From: Haloechinothrix halophila YIM 93223
GTDB lineage: Bacteria; Actinomycetota; Actinomycetes; Mycobacteriales; Pseudonocardiaceae
Reading direction: 5' to 3'
DNA: 64,000 nucleotides
Assembly (NCBI RefSeq): GCF_000504245.1
Contig: NZ_KI632509.1
Location: forward strand, 4,615,502 to 4,679,501
This document shows, one piece after another, positions 17,301 to 26,860 of this stretch. How positions within the stretch are numbered: the stretch's first letter is position 1; each line of letters starts with the position of its first letter. Under the pieces are notes generated by a model. The model worked only from the letters and a program-made list of their open reading frames with translations, did no database searches and was not told where the DNA came from. The position numbers were made by a program, and so were the translations under genes.

Positions 17301-19303
17301 CGTTCGCGCACTTCGAGCAACGCGGTCTCGTCGGTGAACCGCTCCAGCACCGTCGGATCGACCCGCAGCCCGAAGTCGTAAATCCAGCCGCGCGTGCCGT
17401 CGGCGACGCTGATCTCGTACGGCCGCTGGTCGACGACCTCGACGTCCATCTTCTGCAGCATCGGCAGCAGTGTGGACAACGTGACGCCCTCACCGAGCAG
17501 GTACAGCTTGAACCGACGCTGCTCGCTCCGGGTCTCGTCCGGCACGTAGAACGACATCGCGACGTCGTCCTCGCTGGACAACGACTCGACGGTGCGCAGG
17601 TCGGCCAGCCCGGTGGCGGCGTCGAAGTCCTCCTTGTACGCCTCGGGAACCGATCCGGCGAGCCGCTGGCCGAGCTGATACGAGGTCTCGTCGCGGTAGC
17701 CGTCGTCGCCCGCGGCCGCTCGCTCGGCGTGGATCGCCTCGATCAGGCGGTCATCCCAGCCGCGCACCGCGTCATTCAGCAGTTCCTGCAGTCGCAACGC
17801 GTCCGGCTCGATCATCCGTTCCGGCTGGGTGTGCACGGTGAAGTGCACCTGCGCGAACAGCGTCTCGCCCAGCCGCACGGCGAACTCGACGGTGTCGGCG
17901 TCCAGCTCGGTGCGCAGCACTTCTTGCATCGCTTGCCTGGTCTGCGTGGAGTAGCGATCACGCGGCACGAACACCACACAGGAATAGAACCGGCCGTAGG
18001 GATCGCGGCGCAGGAACGCACGCAGCCTGCGCCGGTCGGCGAGCGCGATCGCGCCGGTGACGGTGGCATACAGCGAGTCGAGGTCGGTGGAGAACAGCTC
18101 GGCGCGAGGCCAGCTCTGCAGCACTTCCAGCATCTCCTGGCCGGAGTGCGACTCGATCGGGAAGCCCGCGCGGTGGATGACGTCGCGGACCTTGCGCTCG
18201 ATCACCGGGATGTCGAGCACGTCCTCGTGCAGCGCGGATGTGGTGAACATGCCGAGGAAGCGGTGTTCACCAACCACGTCGCCGTCGTCGTCGAAGATCT
18301 TGACGCCGATGTAGTACGGGTGCACGGGGCGATGCACCGTGGACGGTGCGCTGGCCGGGGTCAGCACCAGCAACGTCGGGGCCAGCGCGGTTTCGGCCAT
18401 GTCCGGACCCTTGGTGAGGTCGCGGGCCGCGAGGCTGTCCTGCCGCAGCACACCCAGCCCGGACGCCAGCACTGCCCGCAGCGCGGGATGTTGCTCCTCC
18501 TGCGTGGCCGCGGCGCTCTCGGCACCGTCCTCAATGACGTTTTCGGCGATGACCTCGTAGCGCCGATAGCCAAGGAAGGTGAAGTGTCCCCGCACCAGCC
18601 AGCGCAGCAGTGCCTCGCCGTCAGCGACCTCAGTCCGCGGCAGGTTCGGCGGGGACGTCCGCAGCTCCTCGGCGATGTCCAGCGCGGTGGCCGACATCCG
18701 TTCGGAGTCCTCGACGACCTCCCGGACGTCGTTGATGACCGCGTGCAGCCGGTTCTCCATCTCGAGGGCGCGTTCGGCGTCGGTCATCCGATCCAGCTCG
18801 ACCAGGATCCACGACTCGGTCGCCGCCCCCTCCGGCGGAGCGGCAGCGTCGGCGGTGGGGTGCAGTTCGCGCAGTGAGCCGGTGACGTCTCGGGTCACGA
18901 CGAGGATCGGGTGCACGATGCGCTGCACGTCGATACCGGAGCGGGCGAACTTGGCCGCCACGCTGTCGACGAGGAACGGCATGTCATCGGTGACGATCTG
19001 CACCACCGTGCCGTCGCTGGACCAGCCGTTTTCCTGCGCATTGGGCTTGCCGATCCAAATCGCGGGCGAGCCCGGGGTACGCTGCTCGGCCAGCCGCTTG
19101 TGGGCGCGCACCGCCCCGACAAGGTCAGCGGGGTCGGTGCCGACGATGTCCTCCGGCGGCACGTGGCGGTAGTAGAGCCGGATCAGGTCGGCGATATCGG
19201 ACGCCATCGACGTCGCTCGCTCTACGAGGGCGTCGCGTTGCTGTTCCAGCGACGGGGTCGCGACGCGGCCACCGGCAGCACGTTCCGAACCCACTGTGGT
19301 CAT
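14324..19303 (-). CDS. gdh: NAD-specific glutamate dehydrogenase, large type
   Basis: Converts glutamate to 2-oxoglutarate and ammonium with NAD+. The 1659-residue length is that of the large L_180-type class. The catalytic core is around residues 850-900, with [21 protein letters not shown] and [12 protein letters not shown] (substrate-binding Lys). It is followed by a nucleotide-binding region ([32 protein letters not shown]) and a long C-terminal domain. The large N-terminal region is the regulatory part of this class. The ATG at 19303 has GGGAG upstream; the frame is open to 19468. M. tuberculosis Rv2476c is the counterpart and lies in the same neighbourhood. Long open frames on the opposite strand are shadows of this gene. 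Confidence 0.96.
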   Translation of the reverse strand: [1659 protein letters not shown]

Positions 19304-19657
19304 GCCGACTCCCATCCTGCCCGTTCCGCTCGACGTTCGCCGCCAGCGACGTCGAGCTCCGGCGACATCCCTTTTCATTCCGCACGCTCGTGCGCCGTCA
19401 CTCCACCTGTCGTTTCGCACGCACGGCTGCCCACCGGGAGCGGACCGCGACGCTGCGATCGACGCCACACACCCTAGCTCCGTGGCCGCACCGGTGTCCT
19501 CCCAGGAGGCAGCGAGACATCTCCTGGCGGCACGCTATGCTTCGAGGTTCCGGCAGGAACATACGCGCGGTGACTGGCCCGGATCACGGCAGCACCGCGG
19601 GCGCGGCCGCTTCGGACACCCGGTATTACGTGGGGTGCGGTGGCCTATCAGGGGCGG
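19304..19657. other. gene-free stretch upstream of gdh
   Basis: About 350 bp between the gdh start and the stop of the TPR/Pro-Trp-rich gene, both on the minus strand. It presumably holds the gdh promoter. No convincing coding frame, hairpin or repeat is visible. Confidence 0.5.
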
Positions 19658-22090
19658 TTAGATCGGGCCGCCACCGTGGTTGCCACGCAGCGGGCTGTCG
19701 CCGTTGACGGCGTGCCCGTTGGTGCCGCGATGTCCGCTGGCGGACCCACTGGTCTCGGTACGCTGCCACCGTCTGCTGCGCACTCGCGGCGTCACCGCCG
19801 AGTTGTCGTCGTCGCCATTGGCCCAGCTGCTGAACACCGCAAGGACGCTGTCGAGTTCCCGGACCGGCTGCGGCTCGGGCGCTGGCTCCGGCGTCCGGTC
19901 TGGCTCTGGCGACGTGTCCGAGCCGATCTCGACCTCGGGTCTTTGCGGCACCTCAGGCTCGACCTCCCGCGGGGCGAACAGCGGCTCGGCCCGCACGTCG
20001 GGCGGGGCGGCATACAGCGTCGGGGCCTCTTCCGGCGTGGGCTCGGGTGCGGGCTCTGGCTCCGGTTCCGGACGCGGGTCGGGCCGCCACGACCACTCCG
20101 CGTTCGCGGGTTGCGCGGTCCATGCCGGGCGCGACGGCGGCTTCGCATGCGGTGGTTCGGAGTGCCGCTGCTCCCAACGCTCGGCCCACGAGGGGCTGGG
20201 CGGCTGCTGCTCCTGCGCGGGCTGCTCCCACGGCATCGGCGGCCGTGACGGAGGCTTCGACCGCTCATCCCGCTGCTCCATCCACGGCGTGTGAGCAGGC
20301 TGATCGCTCCACGGCGTGTGAACCGGTCGCTCGCTCCACGACGGCTGAACCGGTCGCTCGCTCCACGACGGCTGAGCCGGTTGCTCGGTCCAGGACGGCT
20401 GAGCCGGTTGCTCGGTCCAGCCCGTGCCAGCCGTGTGGTCGGGTTGTTCATGCCGCCCACGCCGATCTGGCTCGTCGTCAGATGCGTGCCGCCTGCCACC
20501 GGACCCGACCGCGACGCCGAGCCGATCCAGCACGGACCGCACCGATGACGTCCTGTCAGCTTGGTGCCTGGCCCCCTGGTCCGCCTCCTGGGGTGCGGAG
20601 TGTTTGGCCCACGGCACGGCGGGCTGCTGGACTGTCTCCCACGGAGCGGTCGACGGCCGCGCCGGAGCGGCCTCGTGCGACGCGGGTGAGTCTTCGTACG
20701 CGGCCGACGACGGCCGGTTCGCCGGCGCGGCGGGTTCGGACGACGTGGTCTCCCAGGACGCGGGCTCCCAGAACCCGGGCTCCGGCGACGCGGACGTCGA
20801 TGGAGCGGGCTCGGGCCGCGCTGGCTCGCTGCGCGGTGGGGGCGCATCGGCGGTCACCGCGGGCATCATCTGGGTTGTCTCAGTCGACGGCTCAACACGC
20901 CTGCGTTTGCCAGCTGGCTGGCTCTTGCGTTGCTGCGCGACGCGCTCCTCGTGCTCAGCGAGCGCGCGATTGAAGTCGGCGGCTGGCTGCTCCCCTCTGC
21001 CGAACTCGCCGGTGAGTAACCCGAGTGCCTGTCGCCGCAGTCTGCCGTAGCTGTGCTCGCAGACCCGCGCCTCACGCAGACACGTGAGCGCTTCCGCTGG
21101 CCTGCCAAGTTGCTCCTCGATGTGGGAGAGCTCCAGCAACAGGCGTGAGCTGAGCGCGAGTAGGTCATGCCGCCGAGTGTGGTGCAGAGCGTCACGGATC
21201 AACATGCCCGCCGTCTCAGGGGCTGCGGACGCCAGATGCACCCTGGTCGCGATGGCCAGTCGCATCCACGCGAGTGGCGCGATAGAAGCCGCCCGCGCCG
21301 GTTCGGCGAACAGCGGCTGCGCGAGGGCGTCCGCTTCATCGCGCGAGCCCTGATCCAGCAACGCGCACACCAGTTCCAGGGTGAGCCTGGTACGCATCTG
21401 CGTGCTGTCGACGAGAACGTCGTCGCTGCCCTCGACGATGTCGAGACCGTTGCGCGCCGCGTCGATCGACGCCGAGATGTCGCCATGCCGACGCAGATGC
21501 GCGGCCGTGCGCGCCTGGACTAGCGCGCGCATGCTGACCCGGTCGGCGTCGCCGATCCCCGGGTCGGAGTCCGCGAGCTTGTCGGCCTCCTCCAGCGCGC
21601 GATCGAGTACACCTCGGCGTCCGATCGAGGCCATACACCCGACGAATTGCAGCAACGCGCCGATCCGGCATACCGGCTGGGCGTGCTCGTCGGCCAGCAC
21701 CGGTCGCAGCGCGGCGAGCCCGGTCAGCGGGACGCCAACACTACGCGCGCACAGCGCCAATTCGGTACGCATCTGCGCGGCGAGATCGGCGTGCCCGTCG
21801 GCCTCCGCCGTCCGCAGCACCACGACCGCCCGGTTGACGACGTCGGCACGATGCCCGAGCCGGACCCGCGCCGACACCGACAATCCCTCGGCATACGCCC
21901 AGACTCGCTCCGAGCCGGACGCCTCGGCGAGAGCGGCCGCACGCTCACCGGACACCAGCGCGAGTTCGGGCGCGCCGAACATCAGCCGCAGGCCGTCGGA
22001 GACCAGCGTTTCAGCGGGGTCATCGGCCTGCGGTGCGGAAGGCGCGCGGCGTCTCGCTCGCGCGTCCTGGCTGTGCGTGCTGGCTGCCAC
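19658..22090 (-). CDS. TPR-like protein with long Pro/Trp/Glu-rich repeat tail
   Basis: An 810-residue protein in two unlike halves. Residues 1 to about 370 are Ala/Leu/Arg-rich and helical, with TPR-like helix pairs (ALVSGERAAALAEA, LLELSHIEEQLGRPAEAL, LREARVCEHSYG). Residues from about 400 to the end are low-complexity, rich in Pro, Glu, Ser and Trp, with five 9-residue repeats of the type PSW(T/S)E(Q/R)P(A/V)Q around 560-603. The last 60 residues are basic and Gly-rich. The gene lies between ettA and gdh in a conserved neighbourhood. The GTG at 22090 has GGAGGG just upstream. Its function is unknown; the tail could be a spacer or binding scaffold. Confidence 0.75.
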   Translation of the reverse strand: MAASTHSQDARARRRAPSAPQADDPAETLVSDGLRLMFGAPELALVSGERAAALAEASGSERVWAYAEGLSVSARVRLGHRADVVNRAVVVLRTAEADGHADLAAQMRTELALCARSVGVPLTGLAALRPVLADEHAQPVCRIGALLQFVGCMASIGRRGVLDRALEEADKLADSDPGIGDADRVSMRALVQARTAAHLRRHGDISASIDAARNGLDIVEGSDDVLVDSTQMRTRLTLELVCALLDQGSRDEADALAQPLFAEPARAASIAPLAWMRLAIATRVHLASAAPETAGMLIRDALHHTRRHDLLALSSRLLLELSHIEEQLGRPAEALTCLREARVCEHSYGRLRRQALGLLTGEFGRGEQPAADFNRALAEHEERVAQQRKSQPAGKRRRVEPSTETTQMMPAVTADAPPPRSEPARPEPAPSTSASPEPGFWEPASWETTSSEPAAPANRPSSAAYEDSPASHEAAPARPSTAPWETVQQPAVPWAKHSAPQEADQGARHQADRTSSVRSVLDRLGVAVGSGGRRHASDDEPDRRGRHEQPDHTAGTGWTEQPAQPSWTEQPAQPSWSERPVQPSWSERPVHTPWSDQPAHTPWMEQRDERSKPPSRPPMPWEQPAQEQQPPSPSWAERWEQRHSEPPHAKPPSRPAWTAQPANAEWSWRPDPRPEPEPEPAPEPTPEEAPTLYAAPPDVRAEPLFAPREVEPEVPQRPEVEIGSDTSPEPDRTPEPAPEPQPVRELDSVLAVFSSWANGDDDNSAVTPRVRSRRWQRTETSGSASGHRGTNGHAVNGDSPLRGNHGGGPI
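20281..20415 (-). repeat. five in-frame 27-bp coding repeats
   Basis: Five 27-bp units starting at 20281, 20308, 20335, 20362 and 20389, each coding for nine residues of the Trp/Pro-rich tail of the surrounding gene. Adjacent units differ by only a few bases, so the array expanded recently or is kept uniform by recombination. Confidence 0.85.
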
Positions 22091-22129
22091 GAACCCTCCG
22101 CTGATGTAATCGACTCGATCGCGCTCGTG

Positions 22130-23806
<1,677 letters not shown>

Positions 23807-23935
23807 GGCACCCGATGGTAGAGCTGTCCGCATTGGCACATGACGCCGGTCGGCAACTCCACTGGCGGTATCACTGGCTGCCGCGTGCGACCCGGCTGAG
23901 TGACCCAGATCAGCGACGCACAGCGACAGGCCAGC

Positions 23936-24400
23936 TCAGGCGGCATGGCGCAGCTCTGTCTCGGACGGTGGTGATGCCGGTGGCGCTGGCGAGACGACCG
24001 GCGGGGACTCCGACGAGCCCGCCTCCCGACTGCCGGTGGGCATCCTCACCACGGTCGCGGTGGCTCTGGCCAGGTTCGGCCCGATGGCATACGCGTCGAC
24101 CTCAGTGATGTATCTGGTCGTACCGCCGTCGTCGTACTGCCGCGTGCGCAGCCTTCCCGCCACCATGACCTCGTCGCCGCTGTGCAGCGACGCCCAGACG
24201 TGCCGGGCCAGCCTGCGCCGGCATGTCACCCACACGGAACACCTGTGGCCGTCGATCCACTCCCCGACCTCTTTGCTGAAGCGCCGTTCGGTGCTGATGA
24301 CGAGAAACCCGACCGACTCGCCGCCGTCGTTGAGTTCGCGCTTGACTGGCTCGGTCGCGATCCGGCCGTTGATGTTGAGGTACGTCTCCCCGATGGGCAT
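23936..24400 (-). CDS. ssb: single-stranded DNA-binding protein (second copy type, SsbB-like)
   Basis: OB-fold ssDNA-binding protein of 154 residues. The OB part runs from MPIGETYLNINGRI through DEVMVAGRLRTRQYDDGGTTR and TEVDAYAIGPNLARA. The tail is Pro/Ser-rich and ends ELRHAA; it lacks the acidic DDDIPF-type tip through which replicative SSB recruits partner proteins. This suggests the auxiliary paralogue, as for Rv2478c at the same position. The start at 24400 has GGGGAG nine bases upstream; an alternative at 24409 lies too close to that site. Confidence 0.9.
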   Translation of the reverse strand: MPIGETYLNINGRIATEPVKRELNDGGESVGFLVISTERRFSKEVGEWIDGHRCSVWVTCRRRLARHVWASLHSGDEVMVAGRLRTRQYDDGGTTRYITEVDAYAIGPNLARATATVVRMPTGSREAGSSESPPVVSPAPPASPPSETELRHAA

Positions 24401-24573
24401 GGCTCGCATCTCCCCGTCGCTCGTCGCTGCGGATATGTCCTCAGCGTGCGCGAGGACTGAGCGCCATGGGGAACACGAGCCGCGATGTGGACAACCCAGG
24501 CCGCCACTGGCGCCACTGGTGCGCCCATTAGGGCGGTTGGGGACAACCACGTACCCGTAAGTTGTCCGTCGTT

Positions 24574-24597
24574 GTGCCCCCAGCAGGACTCGAACCT
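24574..24597 (-). repeat. tRNA-Arg 3'-end fragment, putative attachment site
   Basis: Matches 27227-27250, the last bases of the tRNA-Arg gene, with one difference (gcccccagcagg against gcccccggcagg). The following bases lack gcgacct, then resume agaga, so the copy is degenerate. It cannot encode a functional tRNA. Confidence 0.7.
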
Positions 24598-24790
24598 AGA
24601 GAGTCGCAGGCAACCCCGTGATCGGGCGGAGCGAGGCGGAGTGTGGGTGCTCTGACCTGGGACGATGGTCGTACATGGCGGAACCTAACGGACCTGAGTT
24701 GAGTGTGATTTTGGACGGTTAGGTACGAGAGGTTGTGTCCAGCCGGATCGATTCCAGGTGCTCGGCGGCCCCCACGTTGTTCACGAGTGA
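24598..24790. other. non-coding flank inside the tRNA islet
   Basis: About 190 bp between the tRNA fragment and the first small islet gene. Only a 21-codon minus-strand frame (from GTG near 24779) is present, too short to support. No integrase remnant can be recognised by eye. Confidence 0.4.
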
Positions 24791-25006
24791 TCAGAAGGGC
24801 ACGCCGCACAGCCAAGCGACGACCCGCGCGAGGTCTTCGGCGTCGACCTGCGTGATCGCATCCGCGATCATCCGGGTGCGGTCATTCTCGTCGAGCACGC
24901 GAGGATCGGCGCCCAACTCGTTGAGCGCCCGCAGCACAGCGACGTCGTAGCTGCCGCGCAACGTAGCGCGCGCGTCACCGTTGGTCGAGTACGACGCGGT
25001 CGGCAC
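24791..25006 (-). CDS. small acidic hypothetical protein (islet)
   Basis: A 71-residue acidic protein with no motif I recognise. It is helical in appearance (VAVLRALNELGAD, RTRMIADAITQVDAEDLARVVAWL) and ends in GVPF. It is the last gene of a chain of four overlapping minus-strand genes; its GTG start at 25006 overlaps the previous gene by 32 bp. Codon third positions are GC-rich as in genuine genes of this genome. It could be an adaptor or regulator belonging to the islet, but there is no direct evidence of function. Confidence 0.55.
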   Translation of the reverse strand: MPTASYSTNGDARATLRGSYDVAVLRALNELGADPRVLDENDRTRMIADAITQVDAEDLARVVAWLCGVPF

Positions 25007-25181
25007 GCTCGATGAGTTTGCCGCCTATCTGGCTCAGCTCCGTGCCAAGGCCGCGGAGTAGGTCACCGTCAAGCTCGGCGCGGTCCAGCTCGGTGACCAG
25101 CAGGTAGATCGTGCGGACGATGCCGGGTTCGGTCGCGGCGAGGGCCGCCCATAGGTCTGGATCGGTCTCGCGTGCTGTCAT
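24975..25181 (-). CDS. small hypothetical protein (islet)
   Basis: A 68-residue soluble protein starting MTARETDPDLWAALAATEPG and ending in ERADRVVLDQR, predicted to be mostly helical with alternating acidic and hydrophobic residues. Its ATG overlaps the stop of the upstream 38-codon gene as ATGA, and the following gene overlaps its end, so these genes are translationally coupled. Function unknown. Confidence 0.55.
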   Translation of the reverse strand: MTARETDPDLWAALAATEPGIVRTIYLLVTELDRAELDGDLLRGLGTELSQIGGKLIERADRVVLDQR

Positions 25182-25294
25182 GGCAGCATCAGCACCCTGA
25201 GCGCGGCCCACGTCATCGCGGTGATCAGCACAACCGCAGCAATGACAGCACCTTGCCGATCCCGGCGACGCTGCCGCTCCAGATGGCGGCTCAC
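25178..25294 (-). CDS. 38-residue single-pass membrane peptide (islet)
   Basis: A very small protein: a basic N-terminus (VSRHLERQRRRDRQ) followed by one hydrophobic helix (GAVIAAVVLITAMTWAALRVL). By the positive-inside rule the N-terminus would face the cytoplasm. Its GTG overlaps the upstream stop as GTGA and its own stop overlaps the next ATG as ATGA, which supports that it is translated. Function unknown. Confidence 0.5.
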   Translation of the reverse strand: MSRHLERQRRRDRQGAVIAAVVLITAMTWAALRVLMLP

Positions 25295-25551
25295 TCGTTT
25301 GCCTCCCAGCAGTCTGGGCAGGTTCCGCGCCAGTCGATCTCGTCGGCGCCGACCTCTCGCCACAGCGGTAGGGCGATCAGCCCGCAGAGGGTCGGCCACC
25401 CGCCAGATCCGCCCATGCCGCCCGTGCACGGCCCAGTGCTCGGTACCCACTGGGCGTTGGTGCGGCCGAGGTGGAACACACCGACCGACATCGGCTCAGT
25501 GGCCATCCAGCGCGCAGTCGGCGGCAGCGTCGGGGCTGTGGCGGCGGTCAT
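25291..25551 (-). CDS. small Cys-rich, possibly zinc-binding protein (islet)
   Basis: An 86-residue protein with four Cys: one in STGPCTGG, one in PTLCGLIAL, and a C-terminal pair in GTCPDCWEANE. The CxxC pair plus two upstream Cys could bind zinc, as in small actinobacterial proteins beside XRE regulators and mobile elements. It begins 58 bp after the XRE gene and starts the chain of overlapping genes. Another open frame overlaps it (25178-25450) but is Arg-rich and shadow-like, whereas this one has sensible composition. Function is not known. Confidence 0.55.
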   Translation of the reverse strand: MTAATAPTLPPTARWMATEPMSVGVFHLGRTNAQWVPSTGPCTGGMGGSGGWPTLCGLIALPLWREVGADEIDWRGTCPDCWEANE

Positions 25552-25609
25552 AGGTGTAGCGTCTGCCGTTTGCGACGCACGCGGGAGTGGCCACGGGGGT
25601 AGCCAAATC

Positions 25610-26737
25610 TCAGGCGGCGGTGATCTCGTCCATCAGCATCCGCAGCGTCAAGCTGTGCTTCTCGGGTGGCAACTCGTCGAGCGCAGCGCGCGCGACGTCG
25701 ACGCCGGACTGATCTCCCGAGCGAACGAGCATTAGACCCTGGTGCATCTGGAGGTGTGTGCGGAATCGCGGCAGCGACGGTGGCAGATGGCGCGCAGCCT
25801 CGGCTTGCGCGTCGAGCGCGATCCGGTCCTCGCCGAGCCGTGCGGCCATCAGCGAGGTGAAGACCTGGAATCGCCACCACGGCACGGCGTAGTCGGACTC
25901 GGCGTCGTCGGAGCCCGCGTGGTCGAACGCTCGTCTGCCCTCGTCGAGCAGCGTCAACGCGGTGCCGCGGTCACCGCGGAGCGCAGCGGTGTGCGCTCGT
26001 CCCATGACGGCGTTGACGCGGCCGAGGCTCGGCCGGTCGTCCAGCTCGATGGCCTGCTGCGCGAGCGTGTCCGCGATGCCGAGCGATGCGCCCTCGTAGC
26101 CGAGCGCGATCGCGGCGCGGCCGCGCACCCACACGCGCGTGTCCAGGTCGCCGCTCCTGTCGGCGAACTCGGCGGCGTGCCGATACCAGCGCACGGCGCG
26201 GTTCCCGTCGCTTCCGGGGAATGTCTTGGCATACAGCGTCGCGAGACGAGCGGCGACTGCCCACATGTGCGGGCTGTCGGTCTGCTGCTGGAGCACGACG
26301 AGGTCGGCTGCGAGGCGGCGCTGGATCTCGGCTGCGCCTGCTGTCATGTAGTCGCGGCCGTAGACGTCGACGAGCTGTTCCCAGTCGTCGAGCGACGGCC
26401 CAGCACCGTTGATGCGAGCGGCGAAACCTGTCTCGACGAGATCGCTCGCGACGAGCGGCGCGATCGCCGTTCCCGCAGCCGCTGTCAAGAAACCACGTCG
26501 ATCCACTCCGCTCCTCTCCAGCACCTCGATGGGAACCTGCAGAACGGTCGCCAGATGCCTCAACCAGTACGGACCGGGGCAGCGCCTGCCGTGCTCCCAG
26601 CGCGAGATCATCTCGCGAGTCACGGTGTCCCGATCAGCCGCCTGGTGCAGCTCGGCAGCGAGACGCGCTTGAGACCAGCCCAGGGCTGTGCGCAGCTCTC
26701 GGATCGTCTGCCCTACAGCGGCAGCGTCTGACGACAC
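25610..26737 (-). CDS. XRE-family transcriptional regulator with TPR-like C-terminal domain
   Basis: A 375-residue DNA-binding regulator. The helix-turn-helix is at residues 10-72 (IRELRTALGWSQARLA, TVTREMISRWEHGRR). A short RRGFLTAAAGTAIAPLV segment at 80-96, typical of this actinobacterial group, follows. The rest is helical and TPR-like (WAVAARLATLYAKTF, WRFQVFTSLMAARLGEDRIALDAQAEA). Such proteins often sense a peptide or small ligand and control nearby genes. A near-perfect inverted repeat about 35 bp upstream of its start is a candidate operator. It heads the islet's small-gene chain, which it probably controls. Confidence 0.85.
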   Translation of the reverse strand: MSSDAAAVGQTIRELRTALGWSQARLAAELHQAADRDTVTREMISRWEHGRRCPGPYWLRHLATVLQVPIEVLERSGVDRRGFLTAAAGTAIAPLVASDLVETGFAARINGAGPSLDDWEQLVDVYGRDYMTAGAAEIQRRLAADLVVLQQQTDSPHMWAVAARLATLYAKTFPGSDGNRAVRWYRHAAEFADRSGDLDTRVWVRGRAAIALGYEGASLGIADTLAQQAIELDDRPSLGRVNAVMGRAHTAALRGDRGTALTLLDEGRRAFDHAGSDDAESDYAVPWWRFQVFTSLMAARLGEDRIALDAQAEAARHLPPSLPRFRTHLQMHQGLMLVRSGDQSGVDVARAALDELPPEKHSLTLRMLMDEITAA

Positions 26738-26771
26738 GGCGTCACACCCTCAACGTCGCACGGACCACCCC

Positions 26772-26810
26772 TGTCGCATGCCCCGGTGGCCAAACCGGGG
26801 GCATGCGACA
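26772..26810. promoter_or_regulatory. inverted repeat upstream of XRE gene, candidate operator
   Basis: Arms tgtcgcatgccccgg (26772-26786) and ccgggggcatgcgaca (26795-26810) are reverse complements apart from one extra base. The spacer is 8 bp. The repeat lies 35 bp before the XRE start codon, a suitable place for autoregulation. It could also form an RNA hairpin, but no T run follows. Confidence 0.6.
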
Positions 26811-26860
26811 GAGTGGTTCACCCACAGGGTACTCATCGCGATGATCGCGTGTCTCCACCA

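Noticed and set aside
14474-18877. Two very long plus-strand open frames (642 and 697 codons) opposite gdh
   Set aside because: They are antisense shadows produced by GC-rich codon use in gdh; their Arg/Val/Asp/Gly-heavy composition matches no protein family.
20281-20415. Regular 27-bp repeats considered as a CRISPR-like array
   Set aside because: There are no unique spacers; the repeats abut each other, stay in frame and code for a Trp/Pro-rich tail.
24574-24597. tRNA-Arg-like sequence considered as a second tRNA gene
   Set aside because: Only the 3' T-arm and acceptor part are present and a 7-base segment is deleted, so no cloverleaf forms.
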